From the NCBI GenBank assembly GCA_030054095.1, contig JASGCO010000014.1:1-64000 (forward strand): a stretch of 64,000 nucleotides of DNA. The letters run 5' to 3'. Shown one piece after another: positions 55,018 to 64,000 of the stretch (the first letter of the stretch is position 1; each line of letters starts with the position of its first letter). Source of the stretch: Sediminibacterium sp. (GTDB taxonomy: Bacteria; Bacteroidota; Bacteroidia; B-17B0; Aurantibacillaceae). The notes under the pieces are model-generated. The model made no database searches and was not told the origin of the DNA. It saw only the letters and a list, made by a program, of their open reading frames with translations. A program made the translations under genes and the position numbers.

Positions 55018-57052
55018 TATTAATTACAGTTCCCTTAGTTGGTGCAATAAAACTTAATTCCCCTGCGGCATTTTCAGCCATTAAAATCATCCCCTGACTT
55101 TCAATTCCCTTTATTTTCCTCGGTGCCAGATTCACCAGAATACTTACCTGCTGGCCAATAATATCTTCCGGCTTATACCATGCAGCAATGCCACTCACCA
55201 CCGTGCGTTTATCAATGCCCGTATCAATAAGCAGTTTCAGTAATTTATCCGTTTTAGGCACGCGTTCAGCTTCCAGAATGGTTCCCGAACGGATGTCCAT
55301 TTTAGAAAACTCATCAAAAGAGGTTTCCGCCTTGGCGGGTTCCAATGCCGCGCTTGCTGTCGCTATTGCCTCTTTCGATTTTTGAAGTTTCTGGATCTGG
55401 AGATCTATCGCCTCATCTAGTACCTGAGGAAATAAAATTCCACTTAACTCCATATCAATACGATGACCTGAATGCAGATTTGTATTCTGACGAGCGGAAT
55501 TCCATTTTAAAGGCACAATGTTGAGAAGGGCAAATAATTTTGAAGAAGTAAAGGGGATAAATGGTTCTCCCAATATTGCCAGATTTGCAGAAATTTGCAA
55601 AGCAATATGCATAATGGTCTTAACTCGCTCTGGTTCGTTTGCCTGTATCTTCCATGGCTCGTTTTCTGCCAGATACTTGTTTCCTAAACGTGCCAGATTC
55701 ATCCACTCCTGCAAGGCTTCCCTGAACTTAAATTGCTCCAGTGCACTTCCAATTTTATCCGGGAAAGCGTTCATTTGTTCCAACACCAATAAATCCTCTT
55801 TTGTAAACTGCACCGCTTCGGGCACAACCCCATCGTAATATTTACGGGTTAATACTATCGTCCGGTTGATAAAATTTCCGAAAATGGCCGCTAATTCGCT
55901 ATTATTTCGCGTTTGAAAATCTTTCCATGTAAAATCGTTATCTTTTGTTTCCGGGGCCGTAGCACACAACACATAGCGTAACACATCCTGCTGGTCTTTA
56001 AACTCTTCCAGATACTCGTGTAACCACACCGCCCAGTTACGGGAAGTAGAAATTTTATCGCCTTCTAAATTTAAAAACTCGTTTGCAGGCACATTATCCG
56101 CCACCACAAACTCCTCATGTTCCATTAACATGGCCGGGAAAATAATACAATGGAAAACAATATTATCTTTTCCGATAAAATGCACCAAGCGGGTTTCCTT
56201 ATCTTTCCAGTAAAGCTCCCACTTGTCGGGCAATAACTCTTTGGTGGCACTGATATAGCCGATGGGTGCGTCGAACCACACGTACAGTACTTTTCCTTCC
56301 GCATCGGGTAATGGCACCGGCACACCCCAATCCAGATCGCGGGTCATGGCGCGGGGCTGCAAGCCATCACCACTGTTTAACCAGCTTTTGCACTGGTTAT
56401 ATACATGGGTTTTCCAATCCTTATGTTGTTCAAGGTACGTTTCTATTTTTGGCTGCAACTTATCCAGTGGCAAAAACCAGTTTTTGGTTTGCTTCAACAC
56501 CGGCGCGCTACCGCTCAACGCCGATTTTGGATTCTTTAAATCCGTTGGGTTCAATGAGGAACCGCACCGTTCACACTGATCGCCATACGCGTTCGGGTTG
56601 CCGCATTTCGGACACTCCCCGGTGATATACCGGTCGGCCAGAAACTGTTTGGCTTCTGTGTCGTAATACTGTTCGGTAACCTGTTCCGTAAATCCACCTT
56701 TATCGTAAAGGGTTTTAAAAAAATCAGACGCTGTTTCGTGATGTACCTTGTTCGAGGTGCGCGAATAAATATCGAACGAAATACCAAACTCCGCAAACGC
56801 GTTTTTCATAATGTGGTGGTACTTGTCCACCACCTGTTGCGGCGTTGAATTTTCCTTTTTCGCTTTTATAGTAATGGGTACACCATGTTCATCACTTCCG
56901 CACACAAACACTACATCCTGTCCCTTGCTGCGCAAATACCGCACATAAATATCCGATGGCAGGTAACATCCGGCCAGGTGGCCAATGTGCACAGGTCCAT
57001 TCGCGTAAGGTAAAGCAGCGGTAACAAGGGTTCGTTTAAAAGCGGGCGTCAT
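54998..57052 (-). CDS. metG: Methionyl-tRNA synthetase
   Basis: MetG charges tRNA-Met. The 684-aa protein has [14 protein letters not shown] (HIGH-type motif), a knuckle with two zinc sites ([18 protein letters not shown]), WFDAPIGY, the KMSKS-type KISTSRNW and a C-terminal tRNA-binding OB domain (about 575-684, [14 protein letters not shown]). The start at 57052 is preferred; a start at 57157 would add 35 residues of non-family sequence. A -7 match TATCTTTG lies at 57085-57092 on the minus strand. The exported protein gene downstream overlaps by 20 nt. Confidence 0.97.
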   Translation of the reverse strand: MTPAFKRTLVTAALPYANGPVHIGHLAGCYLPSDIYVRYLRSKGQDVVFVCGSDEHGVPITIKAKKENSTPQQVVDKYHHIMKNAFAEFGISFDIYSRTSNKVHHETASDFFKTLYDKGGFTEQVTEQYYDTEAKQFLADRYITGECPKCGNPNAYGDQCERCGSSLNPTDLKNPKSALSGSAPVLKQTKNWFLPLDKLQPKIETYLEQHKDWKTHVYNQCKSWLNSGDGLQPRAMTRDLDWGVPVPLPDAEGKVLYVWFDAPIGYISATKELLPDKWELYWKDKETRLVHFIGKDNIVFHCIIFPAMLMEHEEFVVADNVPANEFLNLEGDKISTSRNWAVWLHEYLEEFKDQQDVLRYVLCATAPETKDNDFTWKDFQTRNNSELAAIFGNFINRTIVLTRKYYDGVVPEAVQFTKEDLLVLEQMNAFPDKIGSALEQFKFREALQEWMNLARLGNKYLAENEPWKIQANEPERVKTIMHIALQISANLAILGEPFIPFTSSKLFALLNIVPLKWNSARQNTNLHSGHRIDMELSGILFPQVLDEAIDLQIQKLQKSKEAIATASAALEPAKAETSFDEFSKMDIRSGTILEAERVPKTDKLLKLLIDTGIDKRTVVSGIAAWYKPEDIIGQQVSILVNLAPRKIKGIESQGMILMAENAAGELSFIAPTKGTVINNGATIK

Positions 57053-57084
57053 ACAATCTAATCCTAAAATACAGTATTTTTGAG

Positions 57085-57092
57085 CAAAGATA
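57085..57092 (-). promoter_or_regulatory. Candidate -7 element of metG
   Basis: TATCTTTG on the minus strand matches TAnnTTTG fully, 32 nt before the ATG at 57052. No -33 TTTG is present at the usual distance. Confidence 0.4.
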
Positions 57093-57175
57093 GCATAATA
57101 GGGCCATTCTGCCTGATGCCCTTGTATAAAGAGAGAAAAATTAATGAATTTTAGCAAATTAGTTTAAACGTGGTT

Positions 57176-58087
57176 ATGAAGCCTTTTCGTTGTCCCGGTT
57201 ACCTGAAAGCAGGCGACACCATTGCGGTGATTGCCACTGCCCGTAAAATAGCGCCCGAAGAACTGGAACCCGCGCTGCACCTCCTGCGCCAATGGGACCT
57301 GGTACCCGTTACCGGGCCACACATTTATGAAGCCTACCACCAGTTTGCCGGTACCGATGCCCAACGCCTGAGCGATTTACAATGGGCCCTCGATCACCCA
57401 ATTGCTAAAGCCATACTGATTGTAAGAGGTGGATACGGCAGCGTTCGCCTGATAGATAGCGCCACGTTTGATGGCTTTATCACGCAGCCCAAATGGTTAA
57501 TTGGCTACAGCGATGTAACAGTTTTGCACGCGCATCTGCAAAACAAAAGCATTCAGAGTTTGCACGCTACCATGCCCATTAATTTCGGAAAAAATGAAGC
57601 CGCTACGCTAAGTTTAAAGACCGCCTTATTCGGGCAATTACCCAGCTACACTGTCCCCGCGCATCCGCTGAACCGCTTTGGAACCGCTACTGCTCCTGTT
57701 ATTGGCGGAAACCTTTCTATTTTATATGCCATTAGCGGTAGCGCTTCTGATATGAGCTACGACAACTGCATCCTGTTCATAGAAGATCTGGACGAATACC
57801 TTTACCACATTGACCGGATGATGCAACAGCTTAAACGCAGCGGTAAACTGGCAAACCTGAAAGGACTTATTGTTGGCGGCATGAGCGATATGAAAGACAA
57901 TGCCGTTCCCTTTGGCAAAACCGCCGAAGAAATTATCGCTGAAACCGTCGCCGCCTACCATTACCCGGTTTGCTTTGGCTTTCCGGCCGGACACATTAAC
58001 GATAACCGTGCCGTGTTTTTAGGCAAAACCCTTACCCTGAATGGCACAGCGCATGGAACCGAAATTCACTATACCGAATCCCAATAA
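57176..58087 (+). CDS. ldcA: LD-carboxypeptidase (peptidase S66 family)
   Basis: LD-carboxypeptidases remove the terminal D-alanine from tetrapeptides during peptidoglycan recycling. The 303-aa protein has the family start (LKAGDTIAVIATARK), the nucleophile Ser in WLIGYSDVTVLH (near 114), GGNLSIL, a catalytic Glu in FIEDLDEY and a C-terminal His in FPAGHIND. It has no signal peptide, so it is cytoplasmic as usual. The ATG at 57176 was chosen over an upstream GTG at 57170. It is 10 nt before the hydrolase gene and probably cotranscribed. Confidence 0.92.
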   Translation: MKPFRCPGYLKAGDTIAVIATARKIAPEELEPALHLLRQWDLVPVTGPHIYEAYHQFAGTDAQRLSDLQWALDHPIAKAILIVRGGYGSVRLIDSATFDGFITQPKWLIGYSDVTVLHAHLQNKSIQSLHATMPINFGKNEAATLSLKTALFGQLPSYTVPAHPLNRFGTATAPVIGGNLSILYAISGSASDMSYDNCILFIEDLDEYLYHIDRMMQQLKRSGKLANLKGLIVGGMSDMKDNAVPFGKTAEEIIAETVAAYHYPVCFGFPAGHINDNRAVFLGKTLTLNGTAHGTEIHYTESQ

Positions 58088-58097
58088 CGTCATTGAT

Positions 58098-58913
58098 ATG
58101 TATGTAAAAACAACAGATGGTTTAAACCTTTATTACGAAGTGCAGGGCAATCCTAAGAGCCCGGAAACACTGGTGTTTCTGAATGGTTTAACCCAAAGCA
58201 CCATGAGTTGGTTTTTTATGCTCCCCGCATTTAAAGAAAACTACCGTATCCTTTTGCTCGATTTTATTTTTCAGGGACAAAGCGATAAAACCGGTCCGCA
58301 CCGGAACTTTGATACCCACGCCGCCGATGTGGTAAGCGTGTTAGACCAGGAAAACTGTGCAAAAGCGCACATCGTGGGCCTGTCGTATGGTAGTCTGGTC
58401 GCCCAGCATCTATGCGTTAATAACCCTCAACGTGTTAAAACCCTTTGCCTGTTAAGTACGTTCGCGCATAAAACCCCTTATTACGAAGCCATTGAACTAA
58501 GCTGGTGGCGGGCGCTGGAACTGGGGGGCTATAGTTTGTTGTTAGACATTATGCTGCCCTCCGTATTAAGTGAAAACTATTTTAAAAATCCGGTTATTCC
58601 CATAGAGGTAATGAAAAACGCCCGCAAAGAAATAAATGATAACAGCGAGGCTATTTTTAAACTGATGCGGGCCACCAAAGAGCGCGATGATTACCGGCCC
58701 AAATTGAAACAAATTAAAACCCCATGCCTTATTCTGCATGGCGAAAGGGATCTATTGTTACCGGTGCATCTGGCGCAGTCGGTTCACGAACACATTTCAG
58801 GGTCTATTTTTAAAGTATTGCCGGGCGCCGGACACACACTCAACCTGGAACATGTGGAGGAGGTGTACGCGCTCATTCATTCTTTTCTTTTACAATATAC
58901 CACCAACCATTAG
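58098..58913 (+). CDS. Alpha/beta-fold hydrolase
   Basis: The 271-aa protein has the classical serine hydrolase triad: nucleophile elbow GLSYGS (near 95), Asp in LHGERDLLLP and His in GAGHTLNLE near the C-terminus. An oxyanion strand reads TLVFLNGLTQSTMSW. The substrate cannot be deduced; esterase, carboxyesterase or a lipid hydrolase are all possible. The ATG at 58098 follows the ldcA stop by 10 nt; a longer frame to 58041 overlaps ldcA. Confidence 0.85.
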   Translation: MYVKTTDGLNLYYEVQGNPKSPETLVFLNGLTQSTMSWFFMLPAFKENYRILLLDFIFQGQSDKTGPHRNFDTHAADVVSVLDQENCAKAHIVGLSYGSLVAQHLCVNNPQRVKTLCLLSTFAHKTPYYEAIELSWWRALELGGYSLLLDIMLPSVLSENYFKNPVIPIEVMKNARKEINDNSEAIFKLMRATKERDDYRPKLKQIKTPCLILHGERDLLLPVHLAQSVHEHISGSIFKVLPGAGHTLNLEHVEEVYALIHSFLLQYTTNH

Positions 58914-59311
58914 GTTGTTCCATCCCATTCACTTTAGTGTAAAACTATCGTTCAAAAATCGTTGGGCCGTTTTCCCTTCGCCTGTTATCCACGCTAAAAC
59001 CGCGCTTTACGTTATAGCTTGCTAATCCTTTGTGGCTTTTGCTGCGGCTCCGGTAGCTTCCTATGGTCGCTTCCTCGCTCGCGCAAAATCACACAAAGGC
59101 TCGCGCAAGGCTGCCACTGCAATCGCTCGGCCATACGCCGCTTAAGATTCTTCATAAATAAAAGAAACACTAACGCTTAGTGAAGCAGGATCTTTAACAA
59201 AAAAGTATGCCCTGAAATAATCCGGCTTATGCCCATTACATACCGGGCAATACCACCACAACATATAAACAGACCTCTGAAATAAAGCCTAAATTTTTGT
59301 AATTTTAAAGC
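58914..59311. other. Non-coding region with imperfect hairpin
   Basis: No gene is seen. CCTTTGTGGCTTTTGC (about 59021-59036) and GCAAAATCACACAAAGG (about 59082-59098) are near-complementary arms of an 80-nt hairpin containing GC-rich inner pairs, so this is a dispersed-repeat-like or terminator-like structure after the hydrolase gene. The tyrS leader has an AT-rich TAAATTTTTG run 13 nt before the start, which is near but not at the -7 consensus. Confidence 0.4.
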
Positions 59312-60586
59312 ATGAACTTTGTTGAAGAATTAAAGTGGAGAGGCATTTTGCACGACATTATGCCCGGAACCGAAGACCTTTTAAATAAAGAATCCGTAAC
59401 GGGGTATATTGGTTTCGATCCTACCGCCGATAGTTTGCACGTGGGCAGTTTGGCTCAGATTATGACCCTCGTTCGCTTTCAGCAGGCGGGCCACAAACCC
59501 ATTGCCCTTGTAGGCGGTGCTACCGGTATGGTGGGCGACCCCAGCGGTAAATCGGCCGAACGGAATTTGCTGGACGAAGCCTCCCTTCAAAAAAACATTA
59601 ACGGTATAAAAGCCCAGTTAGAAAAATTTCTGGATTTTAACAGCGAAACCAATAAAGCCGAACTCGTCAACAATCTTGATTGGATGAAAGACTACTCTTT
59701 CCTGAATTTTATACGCGACATTGGCAAATTTTTAACCGTTAATTACATGATGGCGAAAGATAGCGTACAAAACCGTCTCGAAAGCGGGATGAGTTTTACG
59801 GAATTCAGCTATCAGTTATTACAGGGCTTCGATTTTTATCATTTATATCAGGCAAAAAACTGTAAACTGCAAATGGGCGGTAGCGACCAATGGGGCAATA
59901 TTACCAGCGGCACAGAACTTATCCGCCGTAAATGTGGTGGCGAAGCATTTGCTTTAACCACACAACTCATCAAAAAATCAGACGGCACAAAGTTTGGAAA
60001 ATCAGAAGGTGGCAACATCTGGTTAGATAAAACCAAAACCTCGCCGTACCGCTTTTACCAGTTTTGGTTAAACGCCTCTGATGATGACGCTAAAGCGTTC
60101 ATCCGTATCTTTACACTACTGAATCAGACTGAAATTGAAGCCCTGGAGCAGCAGCACGCCGCGTCACCGCACGAACGCATCTTACAAAAAGCACTGGCAA
60201 AAGATGTTACTGTTCGTGTACACGGACAGGAAGAATACGACAACGCCATTAACACCAGCAGTTTTTTATTTAACGCCAGCCTCGAAGATCTGGCTGCGCT
60301 CAGAGAAGACGCGTTTCTGGATGTGTTTAACGGTGTACCCCGCTTTGAAGTTCCCAAAGAAATAGTAGAAGCCGGCATTGGCTTATTAGACTTACTGGCT
60401 GAACAAACCAACATTTTACCCAGCAAAGGCGAAGCCCGAAAACTGGTTCAGGGTGGGGGATTAAGCGTTAACAGAGAAAAAATTAACGATCCTCAACTAA
60501 AAATATCGTCCGGACATTTAATTAACAACAAGTATATTCTCATTAAAAAAGGGAGAAAAGACAACTTTCTGTTAATCGCTCAATAA
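59312..60586 (+). CDS. tyrS: Tyrosyl-tRNA synthetase
   Basis: TyrS charges tRNA-Tyr. The 424-aa protein has [19 protein letters not shown] (HIGH-type motif at HVGS), [23 protein letters not shown] (KMSKS-type) and a C-terminal S4-type RNA-binding domain (about 360-424, [20 protein letters not shown]). The length and motif order are normal. It is followed 3 nt later by rpoN, so both lie in one operon. Confidence 0.98.
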   Translation: MNFVEELKWRGILHDIMPGTEDLLNKESVTGYIGFDPTADSLHVGSLAQIMTLVRFQQAGHKPIALVGGATGMVGDPSGKSAERNLLDEASLQKNINGIKAQLEKFLDFNSETNKAELVNNLDWMKDYSFLNFIRDIGKFLTVNYMMAKDSVQNRLESGMSFTEFSYQLLQGFDFYHLYQAKNCKLQMGGSDQWGNITSGTELIRRKCGGEAFALTTQLIKKSDGTKFGKSEGGNIWLDKTKTSPYRFYQFWLNASDDDAKAFIRIFTLLNQTEIEALEQQHAASPHERILQKALAKDVTVRVHGQEEYDNAINTSSFLFNASLEDLAALREDAFLDVFNGVPRFEVPKEIVEAGIGLLDLLAEQTNILPSKGEARKLVQGGGLSVNREKINDPQLKISSGHLINNKYILIKKGRKDNFLLIAQ

Positions 60587-60589
60587 TAT

Positions 60590-62080
60590 ATGGCCCTCAA
60601 ACAAATACAAAACCTTAAACTGCTTCAAAAGCTCAGCCCGCAACAAATTCAGTTGATGAAAATGTTGCAGATGCCCACTCTGGCACTTGAAGAACGGATT
60701 AAGGAAGAACTGGAACTAAATCCCGCCCTGGAAGAAGACGATGGAAATGATGTGGACGAAGAATTGTATTCGAATGAGAACGAAACAGAAAGCGAAGATG
60801 CCGAATACGATGAAAGCGGAGAAATTAAGGAGAAAGAGATCGAAAAAATAGATGATGGCGTAGAAATGGAAGATTATATGGGCGATGAAGAAATGGACGC
60901 CTATAAATACGAAATTTCGAACAAAGGCAGTGATGATGAGCAACGCGAATTTGTAGTAGTGGAAGGACCAGGGTTTCACGATTTACTGGAACAACAACTG
61001 GGACTAAGAGCCTTAAATGAACAGGAATATACCATTGGGGTTTATCTTATTGGTTGTATTGACGAAGACGGCTACATTCGCCGGGAACTGGATTTGATTG
61101 TAGATGATCTGGCGTTTAACTACAACATTACCACCACGCTCGATGAATTAACCGCGGTGTTACGCACTATTCAGGAATTTGATCCGGCAGGTGTAGGTGC
61201 CCGAACGCTTCAGGAATGCTTACTCATTCAACTCAACCGCAAAAAGGAAAAAACCAAAGAGGTGCTCGATGCCATAGAAGTGGTAAAACACCACATGGAA
61301 GAGTTCAGCCGTAAGCACTACGATAAAATATTAAAACGCCTCGATCTGGATCAGGAAGAACTGAAAGATGTTATTGAAGAAATCCGGCATCTGAACCCCC
61401 GTCCGGGAAACAGTGATACCAAAGAAAATAATCTTACCGAAATTGTTCCCGATTTTATTATTTCAGTAAATGATGGTAAGCCCGAATTAAGCATTAATTC
61501 ACGTAACCTGCCCGATTTAAAAGTCAGTAAGGAGTACATTGAAATGCTGAAAGAGTATTCCAGACAAAAAACAAAAGACGGAAAAGAAGCCACTACGTTT
61601 ATTAAAAGTAAAATCGAAAACGCGGAATGGTTTATTGAAGCCCTGCAACAACGCCACCTGACCCTGATGGTATCTATGAACGCTATTTTGGAATATCAGG
61701 AAGAGTACTTTGTCACCGGCGATGAGAGTAAGTTAAAACCCATGATTTTAAAAGACATTGCCGAAAAAGTGGGATTGGATGTTTCTACCATTAGTCGTGT
61801 CGCCAACAGCAAATACGCGCAAACGCCTTATGGTACCTTTTTACTGAAAACCTTTTTCAGCGAAACCATGACGAACGAAAGCGGCGAAGAAATCAGTAAC
61901 CGCGAAATCAAAAAAATACTAAAAGATTGCATTGCCGCCGAAGACAAAAAACACCCTTTAACAGACGATGAACTGTGCGATTTACTGAAACAAAAAGGCT
62001 ATCCCATCGCCCGCCGCACCGTTGCCAAATACCGCGAACAAATGGAAATTCCTGTAGCCAGACTAAGAAAAGAAGTATAG
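60590..62080 (+). CDS. rpoN: RNA polymerase sigma-54 factor
   Basis: Sigma-54 drives promoters with -24/-12 elements and needs AAA+ activators. The 496-aa protein has the Gln/Leu-rich N-terminal region I (QNLKLLQKLSPQQIQLMKML), a strongly acidic region II (about 45-100), the core-binding part and the C-terminal RpoN box ARRTVAKYRE (about 473-482). The layout is complete. It follows tyrS by 3 nt and ends 3 nt before the converging DedA gene stop. Confidence 0.98.
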   Translation: MALKQIQNLKLLQKLSPQQIQLMKMLQMPTLALEERIKEELELNPALEEDDGNDVDEELYSNENETESEDAEYDESGEIKEKEIEKIDDGVEMEDYMGDEEMDAYKYEISNKGSDDEQREFVVVEGPGFHDLLEQQLGLRALNEQEYTIGVYLIGCIDEDGYIRRELDLIVDDLAFNYNITTTLDELTAVLRTIQEFDPAGVGARTLQECLLIQLNRKKEKTKEVLDAIEVVKHHMEEFSRKHYDKILKRLDLDQEELKDVIEEIRHLNPRPGNSDTKENNLTEIVPDFIISVNDGKPELSINSRNLPDLKVSKEYIEMLKEYSRQKTKDGKEATTFIKSKIENAEWFIEALQQRHLTLMVSMNAILEYQEEYFVTGDESKLKPMILKDIAEKVGLDVSTISRVANSKYAQTPYGTFLLKTFFSETMTNESGEEISNREIKKILKDCIAAEDKKHPLTDDELCDLLKQKGYPIARRTVAKYREQMEIPVARLRKEV

Positions 62081-62083
62081 CAA

Positions 62084-62725
62084 TTACGCTTTACTCTTTC
62101 TCCCTTTAAAATACCCGATGATAATCGGTAATACAGACAAACCAATAATCCCGAAAATTACTTTTTCAAAATTGTTTTTTACTATCGGAATATTGCCAAA
62201 GAAATAACCTGCCAGGCTTAAAAGACTTACCCAAACAATGGCGCCTACCACGCAAAACGAAATATACCGGGTGTAATTCATTTTACCCAAACCCGCGGCA
62301 AAAGGGGCAAACGTACGCACAATAGGCACAAAACGCGCCATGATGATCGTTTTGCCACCATGCTTTTCATAAAACGCGTGCGTTTTATCCAAATACTCGC
62401 GTTTAATCAGCTTTTTAAGAATGGGGATTTCAAATACCTTCTCGCCGAAAAAACGACCTACAAAATAATTAACGTTATCTCCCAGAAAAGCCGATAGAAT
62501 AAGCAACAGTATCAGCAATCCAATATTTAAAATACCAGTACTGGCGGTTAACATCCCCGCTGCAAACAACAGACTATCTCCCGGTAAAAAAGGTGTTGCT
62601 ACCAATCCGGTTTCACAAAAAATAATGAGGCAAAGAATCAGATAAGTACCGGTTTGATACTGTTGCATCAGATCCGCCAGATGTTTATCCAAGTGTAAAA
62701 AGAAATCAATAAACTGACTTAACAT
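62084..62725 (-). CDS. DedA-family membrane protein
   Basis: This 213-aa membrane protein belongs to the DedA/VTT family. It has a likely re-entrant loop with ETGLVATPFLPGDSLLFAAG (broken by a turn), the conserved Arg region ARFVPIVRTFAPFAAG and about five hydrophobic helices. Some DedA proteins recycle undecaprenyl phosphate or flip phospholipids; the role here is not defined. It is downstream of the purine nucleoside phosphorylase gene by 18 nt and converges on rpoN. Confidence 0.92.
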   Translation of the reverse strand: MLSQFIDFFLHLDKHLADLMQQYQTGTYLILCLIIFCETGLVATPFLPGDSLLFAAGMLTASTGILNIGLLILLLILSAFLGDNVNYFVGRFFGEKVFEIPILKKLIKREYLDKTHAFYEKHGGKTIIMARFVPIVRTFAPFAAGLGKMNYTRYISFCVVGAIVWVSLLSLAGYFFGNIPIVKNNFEKVIFGIIGLSVLPIIIGYFKGRKSKA

Positions 62726-62743
62726 AGTGTGTTGTTTAAAAAA

Positions 62744-63562
62744 TTAAGAAATACGTTTAATTAACTCGCGAACGATCAAACTCATTTTTGGCTCCTGCTG
62801 TTTGGCAATATGCTGAACCTCTTCGTGGCTTACAGTCTCTACAATTCCTTCCACTCCCAAATCTGTAATAATACTGATACCAAATACATTCATTCCTCCA
62901 TGCTTTGCCACTATCACCTCAGGAACGGTGCTCATGCCCACACAATCGGCTCCAATGCGCCAGAGATAGCGGTACTCTGCCGGTGTTTCAAAACAGGGTC
63001 CGGTTAATCCGGCATATACGCCTGTTTTTACTTCAATCGCATGTTCGCTGGCTATTTGTTGTGCTAATTGCACATACTCCTTTTTATACGCCTCACTCAT
63101 ATCCGGAAAACGCGGGCCCAACTCGTTTACATTTTTTCCAATTAAGGGATTGGTAGGAAACAAATTAATATGATCGGTAATTATCATAATCTCCCCTACT
63201 TTAAACGCCGGGTTCATACCACCACTCGCGTTACTTACACATAGCGTATTAATTCCCAGTGCTTTCATGACACGAACCGGAAACGTAATTTGTTGCATCG
63301 TGTATCCTTCGTAAAAATGAAAGCGCCCCTGCATGGCCATCACCCGTTTACCTCCCAGCAAACCATAAATAAGTTTGCCACTATGTCCCTCCACTGTACT
63401 AACAGGGAAATTAGGGATCTCTTCGTATGGCAGACTATATTTTACGTCTATTTCTTTTACCAAGCCACCCAGACCCGTACCCAAAATAATCCCGAACTCC
63501 GGGTTAAAATTCTGCGTTTTTTCAAGAATACTTTTGGTGGTAAATGCGATTTGTTCTAACAT
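62744..63562 (-). CDS. Purine nucleoside phosphorylase
   Basis: This enzyme phosphorolyses purine nucleosides to a free base and ribose 1-phosphate. The 272-aa protein has IILGTGLGGL (phosphate loop), STVEGHSG, QGRFHFYEGY, NASGGMNP and VGMSTVPEVIVAKH, the signature of the trimeric PNP class. The ATG at 63562 begins the family-typical N-terminus, so the 41-nt overlap with the upstream lpxK gene appears real. It precedes the DedA gene in what may be one transcript. Confidence 0.95.
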   Translation of the reverse strand: MLEQIAFTTKSILEKTQNFNPEFGIILGTGLGGLVKEIDVKYSLPYEEIPNFPVSTVEGHSGKLIYGLLGGKRVMAMQGRFHFYEGYTMQQITFPVRVMKALGINTLCVSNASGGMNPAFKVGEIMIITDHINLFPTNPLIGKNVNELGPRFPDMSEAYKKEYVQLAQQIASEHAIEVKTGVYAGLTGPCFETPAEYRYLWRIGADCVGMSTVPEVIVAKHGGMNVFGISIITDLGVEGIVETVSHEEVQHIAKQQEPKMSLIVRELIKRIS

Positions 63563-64000
63563 ATGTGGTAATTATGGAATTAAACTCTTCTTCCTTGTCT
63601 TTAAAGGTTACTTCAACAGGGAGGACAAAAATATTCATTCTTTTGGCAATTGGCCAAATATTTGCTCGCTTCAGACGCATAAAATCCTTTTCTGTAGTAA
63701 CCAATAACGTCGGGGCGTCTTCAAAACCATCTCTGAATTTTTCTATATCCAGCAAATCTTTCTCCTCGTACTGGTAATGATCCGAAAATGGCAGATGACG
63801 TACTTCCAGTGCATATTCCTTCAGGTAGGTTAACATAGGTGAAGCGTTGGCAATACCTGTGAATGCAATAACCCTGTACTTATATAATTCCTTTACGGTG
63901 TCAATACTTTCCTCCGGATTAGTAACGGAATAAAGTTCTCCGTACCTGAGATAGCTAAAAAAAACGCGCTGGTGCGCCAGATTCTTAATATCTTTAAGAA
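63522..64000 (-). CDS. lpxK: Tetraacyldisaccharide 4'-kinase, C-terminal part (cut by window edge)
   Basis: LpxK phosphorylates the lipid A precursor at the 4' position, so it implies LPS synthesis. The open frame enters from the edge and has 159 codons to its stop at 63522. It contains RVFFSYLRYG (near the edge), RVIAFTGIANASP, HLPFSDHYQY and LLVTTEKDFMRLK, all typical of the LpxK C-terminal domain. The N-terminal P-loop lies outside the window. Its 3' end overlaps the purine nucleoside phosphorylase start by 41 nt. Confidence 0.88.
   Translation of the reverse strand, partial: LKDIKNLAHQRVFFSYLRYGELYSVTNPEESIDTVKELYKYRVIAFTGIANASPMLTYLKEYALEVRHLPFSDHYQYEEKDLLDIEKFRDGFEDAPTLLVTTEKDFMRLKRANIWPIAKRMNIFVLPVEVTFKDKEEEFNSIITTYVRTNRIYHQKYS

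Noticed and set aside
59290..59299. TAAATTTTTG as the tyrS -7 element
   Set aside because: It has two extra bases relative to TAnnTTTG and no -33 partner, so it is mentioned only as a near match.
1..64000. tRNA, rRNA and CRISPR
   Set aside because: I saw no TTCGAATCC-type tRNA arm, no rRNA sequence and no regularly spaced direct repeats.

Overview
The window is a chromosomal segment of a Bacteroidota bacterium. The evidence is five secreted proteins ending in type IX secretion (T9SS) sorting domains, promoters of the Bacteroidota type (TTTG, 19-20 nt, TAnnTTTG), starts that lack Shine-Dalgarno sequences, and family signatures such as the topoisomerase IV subunit B form, RprXY-like regulators and a split transketolase. 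I cannot place it below phylum with confidence. No tRNA, rRNA or CRISPR array was found.

Layout. 1-2502: the start of a TPR protein gene (cut by the window edge), a tiny Cys-rich protein and mnmE. 2503-14140: a defence island directly behind the 3' end of mnmE, all on the minus strand. It runs XRE regulator, hsdM, hsdS, mcrB, mcrC, hsdR, ygjP-like metallopeptidase, so a type I restriction-modification operon carries a complete McrBC cassette inside it. Upstream lie a hairpin element with 30-bp perfect inverted repeats and remnants of a disrupted gene. 14140-14500: a GC-rich non-coding block with a 34-bp perfect palindrome. 14500-24704: cell-surface genes: a T9SS amidase, an OmpA-family protein, two tandem paralogous T9SS proteins, and small secreted or lipid-anchored unknowns. 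24984-32484: two two-component systems, a LytS/LytTR pair with TPRs and an RprXY-like pair. The second diverges from a small T9SS protein gene over four helically phased TTAA(C/G)T repeats. 32498-36433: a promoter, a SAM-I riboswitch with a visible antiterminator and terminator, and metH. 36555-40601: an unknown protein, a lipoprotein, a haem- and copper-motif oxygenase-like T9SS protein and a haem lipoprotein. 40598-54147: riboflavin synthase, a TlpA-like protein, three envelope proteins of LPP20/TPR type, parE, an AIM24 protein, ychF, a lipoprotein and the two transketolase halves with a secreted VWA protein between them. 54172-64000: a secreted unknown, metG, an LD-carboxypeptidase, an alpha/beta hydrolase, tyrS, rpoN, a DedA protein, a purine nucleoside phosphorylase and a partial lpxK.

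How it fits together. Most of the window is core housekeeping and envelope biology. The accessory part is the defence island, which combines three DNA-targeting activities in one apparent transcript: methylation-guarded type I restriction, modified-DNA restriction by McrBC, and a metallopeptidase that often travels with type I systems. The most interesting regulatory signals are the phased repeat array at 31605-31642 and the attenuator in front of metH.
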